Origin: JACZUI01 sp041599115
GTDB taxonomy: Bacteria > Actinomycetota > Acidimicrobiia > Spongiisociales > ZC4RG35
Assembly (NCBI GenBank): GCA_041599115.1
Contig: JBFHXF010000007.1
Location: 1 to 44,400, forward strand
Direction of reading: 5' to 3'
Length of the DNA stretch: 44,400 nucleotides
The number at the start of each line of letters is the position of its first letter. The first letter of the stretch is position 1. Shown one piece after another: positions 7,382 to 16,285 of this stretch. The notes beneath the pieces were generated by a model. It was given only the letters and a program-made list of their open reading frames with translations, was not told where the DNA came from and made no database searches. Both the position numbers and the translations under genes were made by a program.

Positions 7382-8530
7382 CTAGAGACCCAATGACCGC
7401 CCGATGATCTCTTTCATGATTTCGGTGGTGCCGCCGTAGATCGTTTGCACGCGGGCGTCCCGAAATGCGCGGGCTATGGGGTATTCCTCCATGTAGCCCC
7501 AGCCACCGAATAATTGCAGACAGCGGCTTATGACACGATTCTCCAACTCGGTGACCCACCACTTAGCTTTCGCCGCGTCCTCGGCGGTGAGCTCCCCCGC
7601 ATTGTGTGACATGATCTGACTGTCGACAAAGGTCTGGGCGATATCGAGTTCGGTCCGCATCTCCGCCATAACGTGCTTCACGGTCTGAAAAGACCCGATC
7701 TTCTGTCCAAACGCCTCTCGTTCCTTCACGTATTCGAGTGTCCAGTCGAAAGCAACCTGGGCGTGAGCGATCGCGCCCACCGACAGAGAGAGCCTCTCCT
7801 GAGGGAGGTTTTGCACCAGATGGCGAAAGCCCTCGCCTTCCTGTCCGAGCAAGTTCTCTACCGGCACCCTTACTTCATCGAAGAACAACTCGGCAGTGTC
7901 CTGGGCATGAAGACCGATCTTGTCGAGATTCCTCCCTCGAGTGAAGCCCGCCATCCCTTCCTCTAAGACGACCAGGCTCATCCCGGCATGCCGTAGTGAT
8001 GGATCGGTCTTGACTGCTGTGACGATCAGGTCCGAGTTGATCCCGTTGGTGATGAAGGTCTTCGAGCCGTTGACCACGAAATGGTCACCGTCACGTATCG
8101 CCGATGTCTTGATCCCTGCCAGGTCCGACCCCGCCCCGGGTTCGCTCATGGCGATGGCCGTCATCAATTCGCCGGAGGCAATCCCCGGAAGCCAGCGTTC
8201 TGCCTGTTCTTCGTCGGCCAGATCGGTGAAGTAGGGCGTCACCACATCGTTGTGAAGGGTGATTGACAAACCGGCGCCTACAGCGTCGCCGCGGGCTAGT
8301 TCCTCGACGACAACTGCGTTGAACCGGAAATCGCTTGTGCCTCCGCCCCCAAAACGCTGCGGCACTGCCATCCCCAACAACCCTGCCTGACCGGCTCTGC
8401 GAAACATGGCCTTGTCGATGATTCCGTCGGATTCCCATTGAGCCACGTTCGGACTGACTTCACGCTTGACAAACTCCGAAACGGAGGCTCGAAAGAGCTC
8501 ATGATCGGCCTCATAGAGGTTTCTGTTCAT
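7382..8530 (-). CDS. acyl-CoA dehydrogenase, LCAD-like
   Basis: A 382-residue FAD enzyme of the usual length for the family. AMSEPGAGSD (127-136) and the FITNG loop (159-163) belong to the flavin and substrate site, and IYGGTTEIMK lies near the C-terminus. In that last motif the position of the catalytic Glu of medium-chain enzymes is Gly. The base is probably Glu245 in PQERL, the location used in long-chain and isovaleryl-CoA dehydrogenases. It introduces the 2,3 double bond into acyl-CoA and passes electrons to electron-transfer flavoprotein. It is the third of the five acyl-CoA enzymes in this operon; the long-chain/branched-chain catalytic geometry fits with the neighbouring 2-methylacyl-CoA racemase. 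Confidence 0.88.
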   Translation of the reverse strand: MNRNLYEADHELFRASVSEFVKREVSPNVAQWESDGIIDKAMFRRAGQAGLLGMAVPQRFGGGGTSDFRFNAVVVEELARGDAVGAGLSITLHNDVVTPYFTDLADEEQAERWLPGIASGELMTAIAMSEPGAGSDLAGIKTSAIRDGDHFVVNGSKTFITNGINSDLIVTAVKTDPSLRHAGMSLVVLEEGMAGFTRGRNLDKIGLHAQDTAELFFDEVRVPVENLLGQEGEGFRHLVQNLPQERLSLSVGAIAHAQVAFDWTLEYVKEREAFGQKIGSFQTVKHVMAEMRTELDIAQTFVDSQIMSHNAGELTAEDAAKAKWWVTELENRVISRCLQLFGGWGYMEEYPIARAFRDARVQTIYGGTTEIMKEIIGRSLGL

Positions 8531-8548
8531 TGGGAAAAGTGTCGCTGG

Positions 8549-10390
8549 CTAGACGCCGGCATAGAGAGCATCGATTTCCTCCGCGTACTGGGAGAGTACG
8601 ACGTTCCTCTTCAGCTTCAGCGAGGGGGTCAGCTCGCCGGACTCGGGTGTCCAGTTATCCGGGACGATGATCCACTTCTTGATCTGCTCCACGCGTGCCA
8701 CCCTGGCGTTGGCCTCCTCGATCGCCCTGCCGATCTCGGCGTGGACCTCCTCGCTCTGCGAGAACGATGCCAGATCAACATAATCGAAACCGTGGGCTTC
8801 GGCCCAGGCCGGCGCCTCTTCGGCGTCGAGCGCGATGACCATGCTGAGGAATTTCCGTCTGTCTCCCACCATGGCCGCTTTGGAAATCAAGGGATGATCG
8901 CCCAAGCCCGTCTCCATGATTGCGGGAGCAATGTTCTTCCCGGCCGCGGTGATGATGATGTCCTTCTTCCGGCCAACTATCCAGACAAAGCCGTCATCGT
9001 CGATGGTGGCCAGATCCCCCGAGTGGAGCCAGCCTTCGGCGTCAAAAGCCTCCGTAGTCGCCTCCGGAAGCTTGTAGTAGCCGGCGGTGATCACGCCACC
9101 GCGCATCAGGAGCTCCCCATCGTCGAGGATCCTGACTTCCACGCCTGGCAATGGCCTCCCCACCGATCCGAACTTGTTCGCACCGGGGACATTGGTCGTG
9201 GCCGGGCCGGTGGTCTCCGACATGCCATAGAGCTCGTAAAGGGGAATCCCGATCACGTGGAAGAACTCCACCAATTCCGCGCTGATCGGGGCGGCGGCGG
9301 TGATTGCGATATGTACGTTCTCCATCCCCAGCCGTTGGCGCACCTTGGACAGGACCACCTTGTCGAGGAGGCCCGCCAGGGCCGGTCCGGGTCTGTCCTC
9401 CTTCTCGGCCTGGACGCGCTTTTCGTTGGCGTCGAGAGCCATCTGGAGGAGTTTGCCCTGGATGCCCGTGGCGTGTTCGAAATTGGCCAGCAGTCTGGAG
9501 TGGAACTTCTCATAGACCCGTGGGACTCCGAAGAAGATGGTGGGCCTGGCCGCCTGGATGTATTCGAGCACATTGGCGAGATTCGGACAGAACCACACCT
9601 GGCCCGCCAGATAGGTGCACAGATAATGAGTGGCCATTCTCTCGGCGATGTGCGCCAGCGGGAGATAACTGACCATCTTCGGCCCGAAGGCGACATCGGC
9701 GGCTCGACGCAGCACCTCCGCGGTCCACACCACGTTGCGCTGGGTGATCATCACCCCCTTCGGGGTGCCGGTGGTGCCTGAGGTGTAGATGAGCGTTGCC
9801 AGGGTGTCGGGGGTTATCGCCGCCGCCGAGCGGGTCACCGTCCCCGGGTCATCCTGCAGACGGTGCTTGCCTCTCGTGACGAGTTCGTCCCAGCTGAGAA
9901 CCCAGTCCGCCGTGTCGTAGTTCTCCGCGCCTTGCAGCAGGACCACATACCTCAGATTGGGCAGCTCGGACCTGATCTCCTCCCAGCGCTTCATGAACTC
10001 GAGGTCCTCGAGAATGGCAACCGTGGCCTTGCAGTTGTCGGCGATGTAGTGGATCTCGTTGGCCGCGAGTGTCGAGTAGATGGTGACGGCGGTGGCGCCG
10101 GCGTGGATGGTGGCGTAGTCGGCGATCACGTGCTCAGGACGGTTGCCCGCCATGACTGCCACAAACTCACCGTCCCCGACTCCGAGAGCCTGTAACCCTG
10201 CTGCGGCCTCATGAATCGCCGTTCGATATTGCTTCCAGGTGAGATGATCCCAGACGTCATTGGTCTTGAAATGCACGGCCGGCTGGTCACCGAATCGTTC
10301 AGCATTTCGATCGAGGTAATCAACGATTGTCCTGCCATCGACCTCAGCATCGATCGCGGCACGATCGGCAAGCACTGCTTCCTGACTCAT
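8549..10390 (-). CDS. long-chain acyl-CoA ligase (FadD15-like)
   Basis: A 613-residue AMP-forming ligase that activates a fatty acid with ATP and CoA. The P-loop YTSGTTGTPKG is at 202-212, YGMSETTGP is the A5 adenine-binding motif, and GWLHSGDLATID plus GRKKDIIITAAGKNIAP form the A7/A8 hinge of long-chain ligases. The C-terminal catalytic Lys lies in TPSLKLKR. The length and the insert around residues 320-350 match the bubblegum/FadD15 type of long-chain ligase rather than the acetyl type. It is separated by 13 bases from the racemase gene and by 18 from the dehydrogenase gene. Chain specificity cannot be read from the sequence. Confidence 0.88.
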   Translation of the reverse strand: MSQEAVLADRAAIDAEVDGRTIVDYLDRNAERFGDQPAVHFKTNDVWDHLTWKQYRTAIHEAAAGLQALGVGDGEFVAVMAGNRPEHVIADYATIHAGATAVTIYSTLAANEIHYIADNCKATVAILEDLEFMKRWEEIRSELPNLRYVVLLQGAENYDTADWVLSWDELVTRGKHRLQDDPGTVTRSAAAITPDTLATLIYTSGTTGTPKGVMITQRNVVWTAEVLRRAADVAFGPKMVSYLPLAHIAERMATHYLCTYLAGQVWFCPNLANVLEYIQAARPTIFFGVPRVYEKFHSRLLANFEHATGIQGKLLQMALDANEKRVQAEKEDRPGPALAGLLDKVVLSKVRQRLGMENVHIAITAAAPISAELVEFFHVIGIPLYELYGMSETTGPATTNVPGANKFGSVGRPLPGVEVRILDDGELLMRGGVITAGYYKLPEATTEAFDAEGWLHSGDLATIDDDGFVWIVGRKKDIIITAAGKNIAPAIMETGLGDHPLISKAAMVGDRRKFLSMVIALDAEEAPAWAEAHGFDYVDLASFSQSEEVHAEIGRAIEEANARVARVEQIKKWIIVPDNWTPESGELTPSLKLKRNVVLSQYAEEIDALYAGV

Positions 10391-10403
10391 GGCACCTCCG
10401 GCT

Positions 10404-11540
10404 CTAGGCGACGACTCCTTCTTCCTTGAGCATACCGATGTCCTCTGGGGAGTATCCCAGGACCGATAGGACGCGGTCGGTGTCGCGGCCCGGATACGAC
10501 GGACCCCGTCGGACCAAGGTCGGGGTCCCGGTGAATCGTGGCGCCGGTCCCGGTTGGACGACGTCGTCGACGGTCACAAAGGTCGACCGCGCCACGTTGT
10601 GGGGGTGTTCGGGGGCCTCCCGCAACGTCAGCACCGGGGCCACGCAGGCATCGATTCCGGAGAAAAGCTCTTCCCAGTGCGCTCGGGGGTGGGCTCGGAA
10701 CACCTGCTCGAAAAGGCGGCGCATCTCCGGCCATGCCTCTCGATCTGTCTGCTCACCGACGTCGCCGGGTCGGAGACCGAGACCTGACAGCAATTCCTCG
10801 AAGAACTGCGGCTCCAACGCCCCCACCGCGACAAAGCCCCCGTCGGATGTCTGGTACACCGTGTAGTAGGGGGCCGCTCCGTCGAGGAAATTCGACCTGC
10901 GAGCATCTGTCCAGACCCCCTCGGCGAGATACCCGTGAGTGGAGGTGCTGAGCAATGCTGAGCCGTCGACCATCGCCGCATCTACGACCTGCCCCTCCCC
11001 CGACGCCCTGGCGGAGAGAATCCCGGCCAACACACCCACTGCCAGGACCATGCCACCGCCGCCGAAGTCGGCGACGAGGTTCAGCGGAGGAATCGGCTGA
11101 GAATCGCCGATCGCTCCTAGGACGCCGGAGATCGCGATGTAGTCGATGTCGTGTCCGGCCGTCCCGACAAGAGGGCCCTCTTGGCCCCAGCCGGTCATCC
11201 TCCCATAAACAAGGCGAGGGTTGCGAGCGAGACACGCAGCGGGACCGATGCCCAGGCGCTCCATGACACCGGGGCGAAAACCTTCGATGAGGGCATCGGC
11301 TCCCTGCACGAGTCGTAGCACGACCTCCTGACCCCGAACCTGTTTGAGATCGACTCCAATCGATGACTTACCGCGATTGTGGAAGTCGTATCGTGTCGCC
11401 GAAGTGTGAGCACCGGTGACCAGCGATGCCCGGTCGATCCGGATGACGTCTGCGCCAAGATCGGCCAGGACCATTCCACAGAAGGGAGCAGGTCCAAGGC
11501 CGGCAAATTCCACGACCCTGATCTTGTCTAGGGGCCCCAT
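10404..11540 (-). CDS. alpha-methylacyl-CoA racemase (CaiB/BaiF family)
   Basis: A 378-residue class III CoA-transferase fold protein. The LADLGADVIRID start (25-36), RGKSSIGVDLK, GHDIDYIAISGVLG with His130, and NLVADFGGGG with Asp158 match 2-methylacyl-CoA racemase, where a His/Asp pair exchanges the proton at C2. The stretch around residues 220-230 (DGAAPYY-TVY-TSDG) is also typical of racemases rather than formyl-CoA transferases. It converts (2R)- to (2S)-methylacyl-CoA so that an acyl-CoA dehydrogenase can act. It follows the AI-2E permease gene by 15 bases and precedes the acyl-CoA ligase. The gene set around it supports a methyl-branched substrate. Confidence 0.85.
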   Translation of the reverse strand: MGPLDKIRVVEFAGLGPAPFCGMVLADLGADVIRIDRASLVTGAHTSATRYDFHNRGKSSIGVDLKQVRGQEVVLRLVQGADALIEGFRPGVMERLGIGPAACLARNPRLVYGRMTGWGQEGPLVGTAGHDIDYIAISGVLGAIGDSQPIPPLNLVADFGGGGMVLAVGVLAGILSARASGEGQVVDAAMVDGSALLSTSTHGYLAEGVWTDARRSNFLDGAAPYYTVYQTSDGGFVAVGALEPQFFEELLSGLGLRPGDVGEQTDREAWPEMRRLFEQVFRAHPRAHWEELFSGIDACVAPVLTLREAPEHPHNVARSTFVTVDDVVQPGPAPRFTGTPTLVRRGPSYPGRDTDRVLSVLGYSPEDIGMLKEEGVVA

Positions 11541-11555
11541 GACTGCAGTCTGCTC

Positions 11556-12695
11556 TCAGCCCTCGGTCTGGGCGGGACCCGACGAAGACTCGCCGTCGAG
11601 AATCACCGCATGTCGGCGGGATGTCTCCGAGATCAGGGCTTGGATGATGCCCGTCATGGGGAGAGCCAGAACGATCCCAATGCCTCCCATCAGGTTTCCC
11701 CCGATGATGATCGCCGCGATCGACACGGCCGGGTGAATCGCCATCGTTCTTCGAGTGATCCTCGGGGAAAAGACCAGATTCTCCAACTGCTGATATCCCA
11801 CGAACCAAACCACGACCCACAGGGCGGTGGTGGTCCCGTTGGCCGAGAGCGCCACGATCGCAGGCAGGATGGCTGCGAGATAGGTCCCTACCACCGGAAT
11901 GAACTGGCTCAGGACCCCGACCCAAACACCCAGCGAGAGCGCGAATGGGACTTTGAGCGCGCTAAGTAGAAGCGTGGTCACGGTCGCACTGAGAAGAGCC
12001 AGTATCAGCCTCGAATAGACATAACCGCCCATCTTCTCCACCGCCACGTCCCACACATGCAATGCGTCGCGTTGTCTCTTTTCCGGCATGAAGGAGAGAA
12101 CCGTCCTCTGAAGCTGTGGCAGGTCGGCCACGATGTAGAAGGAGAAGATGGCGACAGTGCTCACGAAGATGAAGAATCCGGCGATGGCCCCCGCCACCGA
12201 GGCTATGCCGCCGACCACACCGCCTGCGTGACCAGACAACCAGTCGCTGACGGCGGTCGAGTTCACCGCCAGGGCACTCGTGTTCTGAATGGAGAGATCT
12301 GTGCCGAACGTGGTGTTGAGAAACTCGACCACCGAACTTATGTAGCTCGGAAGGTTCGAGATGAGCTGGTTGAATTGGCGAACCAGCAACGGTGCCAGGG
12401 CCAGTATGAACCCGACCCCCACCAGTGCGGCAACCAGAAACACGACTCCGGTTGCCGCGCCTCGTCTCCAGCCGCGCTTCGCCAGATAGTGCACCGGCGG
12501 CTCTATCGCGACGGCAATGAAGATCGAGACGAAGACCATGAAGAGAACGCCCCTGATCTGGGTTGCAAACCAGAAAACGCCGGCGAGTGCCAGGACGACA
12601 CCGGCGACAACGAGGGTTCGGTCGCGAAAATGGGTCCATTCCAAGGTGTTTTTTCTGCTCTCCACAGGGGTCGGATGGTACCCAGTCCGGGACAC
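11556..12695 (-). CDS. AI-2E family transporter
   Basis: A 379-residue membrane protein with two hydrophobic helices near residues 28-70, one near 80-105, a soluble region at 110-160, and five further helices from about 165 to 360. The C-terminal signature with GVWVGVLSQFIPVVGT and the later GGNLMGGIGIVLALP is typical of the AI-2E/TqsA/PerM permease family. Members export small solutes; some are Na+/H+ antiporters. The substrate is unknown here. The start is GTG, 35 bases from the divergent acyl-CoA synthetase gene. It is the first gene of the six-gene minus-strand run, so it may move a lipid-related compound or simply share the promoter. Confidence 0.85.
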   Translation of the reverse strand: MSRTGYHPTPVESRKNTLEWTHFRDRTLVVAGVVLALAGVFWFATQIRGVLFMVFVSIFIAVAIEPPVHYLAKRGWRRGAATGVVFLVAALVGVGFILALAPLLVRQFNQLISNLPSYISSVVEFLNTTFGTDLSIQNTSALAVNSTAVSDWLSGHAGGVVGGIASVAGAIAGFFIFVSTVAIFSFYIVADLPQLQRTVLSFMPEKRQRDALHVWDVAVEKMGGYVYSRLILALLSATVTTLLLSALKVPFALSLGVWVGVLSQFIPVVGTYLAAILPAIVALSANGTTTALWVVVWFVGYQQLENLVFSPRITRRTMAIHPAVSIAAIIIGGNLMGGIGIVLALPMTGIIQALISETSRRHAVILDGESSSGPAQTEG

Positions 12696-12730
12696 GCCGC
12701 ATCGGACCCCTCTAGCCTCGGGGAAACCTC

Positions 12731-14677
12731 ATGGGAGTGGAATTGGACAAACTCGATATTGCATGGTTTCCGGAGCCGGAGAGGGCTGCGTCTACCAACA
12801 CCGCAAGATTCATGAAGGCTCATGACATCGGCAGCTACAAGGAACTGGTTCACCGTTCTGCGGTGGACCCGGAGTGGTTCTGGGGGGCAGTGGTCGATTT
12901 CCTCGACATTCCATTCATAAAGAAGTGGCGGGTGGTGCGCGACACCTCGCGGGGACACCCTTGGGCAACCTGGTATGTCGGGGGGCAGTTCAATCTCAGT
13001 CAGGCTTGCGTCGACCGGTGGGCCCAAAAGGAGCCGGGCCGGCTTGCCATTCGATCGCAGAAGGAGACAGGCGAGACACGGGAGCTCACTTTTGCCGAGC
13101 TCCAGGAACTCGTATCACGGACAGGGGGCGCCCTTCGCTCCATGGGTGTGGAACGAGGGGATCCGGTCGCGGTCTTTCTGCCCATGGGGATCGAGGCAGT
13201 GGTCGCGTTATTGGCCACTGCCCGCCTGGGCGCGGTGTTCATTCCGGTGTTCTCCGGTTACGGCGCCAAAGCCGTCGCGGCCCGATTGGTCAACCCCAAA
13301 CCGAAGGTCCTGATCTGCGCCAACGGGTTCACACGAAGGGGCGGTCTCGTCGAGATGAAGGAGGTCGCGGACGCAGCTGCCGCCTCGGCCGGCGGAGTCG
13401 ACCGATTCCTCGTGGTCGATTACACCGATCGTGAGTCCACACCCATGCAGGAGGGCCGCGACACCTGGTGGCAAGACGTGGTCCCCGGCGCTGAGAAGAT
13501 CGAACCGGTGGCGTGCGGATCGGAAGATCCGGTCATCATCGCCTACACGTCCGGCACCACCGGCAGACCCAAAGGTGCGGTACACGCCCAGGCGGGACTG
13601 ACGGTCAAGATGGCCGAGGAGGGAGCTTTCCAGGCCGAAGTCGGCCAGGGCGACGTCGTGATGTGGGCCACGGACATGGGATGGATAATGGGCCCTTGGA
13701 TGGTCATTGCCGGCCTCGCCAACGGTGCCGCCATCGCCACCTACGACGGAGCGCCCAACTATCCCGGCCCGGATCGCATCTGGCAGGTCGCATCGGAGCT
13801 GGGAGTCACCTTTCTCGGTATCTCCCCCACCTTGATCCGCGCCCTCCAGCCACACGGTGCGGCCGAAGCGCACAAACATGATCTCTCCAAGCTGAAGTCA
13901 TTCGGATCGACCGGTGAACCGTGGAACCCCGATCCCTGGTGGTGGCTGTTCCGGGAGGTCGGCGAAGAATCGCGTCCGATCGTCAACATCTCGGGGGGAA
14001 CCGAAATCGGGGCTTGCCTGCTCTCCGTAAATCTCCTGCAGGGAATCAAGCCGACCTCCGTTGGGGGACCCTCTCTCGGAATCGATGCCGATATCTATGA
14101 CAGCGAAGGCAGGCCAACCAGGAGCGAAGTGGGCGAACTCGTCGTGAGAGGATCCTGGCCGGGGATGACACGAGGTTTCTGGGGTGAACCCGATCGATAT
14201 CTCGAGACCTACTGGTCGAGGTTCGCGGACACCTGGGTGCACGGCGACTGGGCCTCGGTGGACGAGGACGGGTTTTGGTACCTACACGGGCGATCCGATG
14301 ACACTCTCAATATTGCCGGAAAGAGGATCGGCCCGGCCGAGATCGAATCGGCCGCGGTCGCACTCGACGAAGTCATGATGGCCGCAGCTGTGGGTGTGCC
14401 CGACGCGATGAAGGGTGAGGCGATCGCGATCTTCGTGGTCCCGGCGCCCGGGGTAGCCCCCGACGAAACACTGACCGCCAAGGTCGAAGCCGCGGTCACT
14501 GGAACACTCGGCAAGGCCTTTCGCCCCAAAGCGATCAGGTGGGTTGACGACCTGCCCCGAACGAGGTCGGCCAAGATCATGCGTCGAGTGGTCAAAGCCC
14601 TGGCTGTGGGAGGTGAACCCGGAGATCTCTCCAGCCTCGAAAACCCGGAGAGTCTCGCGGGCATAACCGCCCTCTGA
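12731..14677 (+). CDS. acetyl-CoA-synthetase-like AMP-forming acyl-CoA synthetase
   Basis: A 648-residue ligase with an N-terminal ACAS_N-like region (about residues 35-95, with YKELVHRS...WFW), the P-loop YTSGTTGRPKG from residue 272, WATDMGWIMGPW (tunnel region), ISGGTEIG (A5), HGDWASVDEDGFWYLHGRSDDTLNIAGKR as the A7/A8 region read in pieces, and the C-terminal R-S-A-K-I-M-R-R with Lys615 as the likely adenylation and acetylation-control lysine (the Gly of the usual RSGK is Ala). The length matches Acs-type enzymes; propionate, acetoacetate or another short acid is possible. It is transcribed away from the AI-2E operon and converges with the HSD10-like SDR, which suggests short acyl-CoA metabolism without proving it. 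Confidence 0.82.
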   Translation: MGVELDKLDIAWFPEPERAASTNTARFMKAHDIGSYKELVHRSAVDPEWFWGAVVDFLDIPFIKKWRVVRDTSRGHPWATWYVGGQFNLSQACVDRWAQKEPGRLAIRSQKETGETRELTFAELQELVSRTGGALRSMGVERGDPVAVFLPMGIEAVVALLATARLGAVFIPVFSGYGAKAVAARLVNPKPKVLICANGFTRRGGLVEMKEVADAAAASAGGVDRFLVVDYTDRESTPMQEGRDTWWQDVVPGAEKIEPVACGSEDPVIIAYTSGTTGRPKGAVHAQAGLTVKMAEEGAFQAEVGQGDVVMWATDMGWIMGPWMVIAGLANGAAIATYDGAPNYPGPDRIWQVASELGVTFLGISPTLIRALQPHGAAEAHKHDLSKLKSFGSTGEPWNPDPWWWLFREVGEESRPIVNISGGTEIGACLLSVNLLQGIKPTSVGGPSLGIDADIYDSEGRPTRSEVGELVVRGSWPGMTRGFWGEPDRYLETYWSRFADTWVHGDWASVDEDGFWYLHGRSDDTLNIAGKRIGPAEIESAAVALDEVMMAAAVGVPDAMKGEAIAIFVVPAPGVAPDETLTAKVEAAVTGTLGKAFRPKAIRWVDDLPRTRSAKIMRRVVKALAVGGEPGDLSSLENPESLAGITAL

Positions 14678-14684
14678 CCACGCA

Positions 14685-15455
14685 CTACTTGGGCGGAAGG
14701 CGGGTCCCCGCGTCGAGCCTGATGGTCTCACCGTTGAGATAGGGGTTCTCCACGATGGACTGGACCAGTTGGGCAAACTCCCCGGGGTCACCCAACCGTC
14801 TGGGGAAGACCGATTGGGCCTCGAGTTCGGTTATCGCCTCGTCGGGCAACATCGAGAGCATGCTCGTGGCGAATACGCCCGGGGCGATGGTCAACACCCG
14901 AATCCCCCACGACGCCAGGTCGCGGGCAATGGGAAGAGTCATCCCGACCACGCCACCCTTGGATGCGCTGTAGGCCGCCTGGCCAACCTGCCCCTCGAAC
15001 GCCGCGATTGAAGCCACATTGATGATCACGCCACGTTCGCCCCCCTCATCGGGCTCGTTCGAAGCCATCAGCCCGGCCACGTTGCGCAACACGTCGAAGG
15101 CACCAATGAGGTTCACTCCTAGCGTGAACTTGAACACATCGAGGTCCAGCAGGGAACGGTCACGATTGACGACACGCCCGGCCGTTCCCACCCCGGCAGC
15201 GTTGAGAAGAACGTCGATTCTTCCCATCGCAGCATGGGCGGCCTTCACCGCCTGCTGCACCGTATCGGGATCCCGCACGTCGCATTGAACGAAGCTGCAT
15301 GTCTCTCCCACCGAAGCAGCGGCTGCTACCCCTGCGGACTCGTTGAGATCCATGATCACCACGCTGGCCCCCTGGCCGCCCAGCCGACGGGCTGTGGCCA
15401 ATCCGAGTCCTGAGGCGCCTCCACTGATGAGGCACGCCGAGCCATTGATATCCAA
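14685..15455 (-). CDS. HSD10-like SDR, 2-methyl-3-hydroxyacyl-CoA dehydrogenase type
   Basis: A 256-residue SDR that aligns by eye over its whole length with human HSD17B10. It has SGGASGLGLATARRL (11-25), MDLNES with Asp36 (NAD preference), RGVIIN-ASIAAFEGQVGQ, the catalytic Ser149, Tyr162 and Lys166 (YSASK), and FPRRLGDP and ENPYLNGE blocks. HSD10 oxidises 2-methyl-3-hydroxybutyryl-CoA and other short hydroxyacyl-CoAs. I chose the TTG at 15455 because GAAAGG lies six bases upstream and the protein then begins where the family begins; a GTG at 15491 would add 12 residues. It is divergent from murI, and converges with the acyl-CoA synthetase gene. Confidence 0.85.
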   Translation of the reverse strand: MDINGSACLISGGASGLGLATARRLGGQGASVVIMDLNESAGVAAAASVGETCSFVQCDVRDPDTVQQAVKAAHAAMGRIDVLLNAAGVGTAGRVVNRDRSLLDLDVFKFTLGVNLIGAFDVLRNVAGLMASNEPDEGGERGVIINVASIAAFEGQVGQAAYSASKGGVVGMTLPIARDLASWGIRVLTIAPGVFATSMLSMLPDEAITELEAQSVFPRRLGDPGEFAQLVQSIVENPYLNGETIRLDAGTRLPPK

Positions 15456-15517
15456 AACGGGCCTTTCGACGAGGAAGAGCGACGGTACCACTCCGCCAAC
15501 CTGCTGATATAGGCCCG

Positions 15518-16285
15518 GTGATTGGAGTATTCGATTCAGGAATCGGTGGATTGGGGGTCCTCCGCTATGTCCGCGAGGAACTCCCCGAAGCCGACATCGT
15601 CTACGTCGCCGACCAGCGTCATGCTCCCTACGGGACCAGAACCTTGCCGGAGGTTTCCGACATTGCCGTCGCCGTCTCGAGCCGCCTCATCGACGGTGGG
15701 GCGGCCACCGTGGTCGTGGCCTGCAATACCGCATCCGCGGCGGCATTACACACCTTGCGTTGGCGATTCCCAGAGGTGGCCTTTGTCGGCATGGAACCGG
15801 CTGTGAAACCGGCTGCGCTTGGTACCAGGTCGGGGGTAATCGGCGTGGTGGCTACTGCGGCCACCTTCCAGAGCGAACTGTTTGAATCGGTTGTGCGTCG
15901 TTTCGGCGAAGGCACAACGATCAAGACGGTTGCCTGCCCCGAGTGGGTTGAATTGGTCGAGAACGGTGTCACGGAGGGCCCCACAGCGGAGAGCTCCGTT
16001 CGAAAACATCTTTCGTCAATACTCGATGCCGGGGCTGACACGATCGTGCTTGGTTGCACTCATTTCCCGTTTCTGCTGCCGGTCATCGAGCAAGTCTCAG
16101 GACCCGGTGTCACCGTTGTCGATCCGGCTCCCGCAGTCGCCCGCCAGGTGGGTCGGGTTCATCGGGAGACCGGGACCGGGAGACTTGAAGTCGCCTCGAC
16201 CGGGACCACCAATCAGCAAGTGCCCCTGAAGGCCTGGCTGCGCCGGCTGGACATGCCTGACGCGGTCCTCACCTTCGCGGTCTGA
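15518..16285 (+). CDS. murI: glutamate racemase
   Basis: A 255-residue enzyme that interconverts L- and D-glutamate for peptidoglycan. It has the N-terminal FDSGIGGLGVLR and the two catalytic cysteines, Cys69 in ACNTAS and Cys180 in GCTHFPF, which act from opposite faces of the substrate. DQRHAPYG (32-39) belongs to the substrate site. The length is normal. The start is GTG. Its TGA stop overlaps the ATG of menF by one base (TGATG), so the two are translationally coupled, although they serve different pathways. Confidence 0.94.
   Translation: MIGVFDSGIGGLGVLRYVREELPEADIVYVADQRHAPYGTRTLPEVSDIAVAVSSRLIDGGAATVVVACNTASAAALHTLRWRFPEVAFVGMEPAVKPAALGTRSGVIGVVATAATFQSELFESVVRRFGEGTTIKTVACPEWVELVENGVTEGPTAESSVRKHLSSILDAGADTIVLGCTHFPFLLPVIEQVSGPGVTVVDPAPAVARQVGRVHRETGTGRLEVASTGTTNQQVPLKAWLRRLDMPDAVLTFAV

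Noticed and set aside
8438..9781. Plus-strand open frame of about 447 codons opposite the acyl-CoA ligase
   Set aside because: Antisense to a gene with complete ligase motifs; no domain or start signal seen.
12713..12718. TAGCCT as a leaderless -10 box for the acyl-CoA synthetase gene
   Set aside because: It ends 12 bases before the ATG and a GGGGA site follows, so this gene likely has a short leader with a ribosome site.
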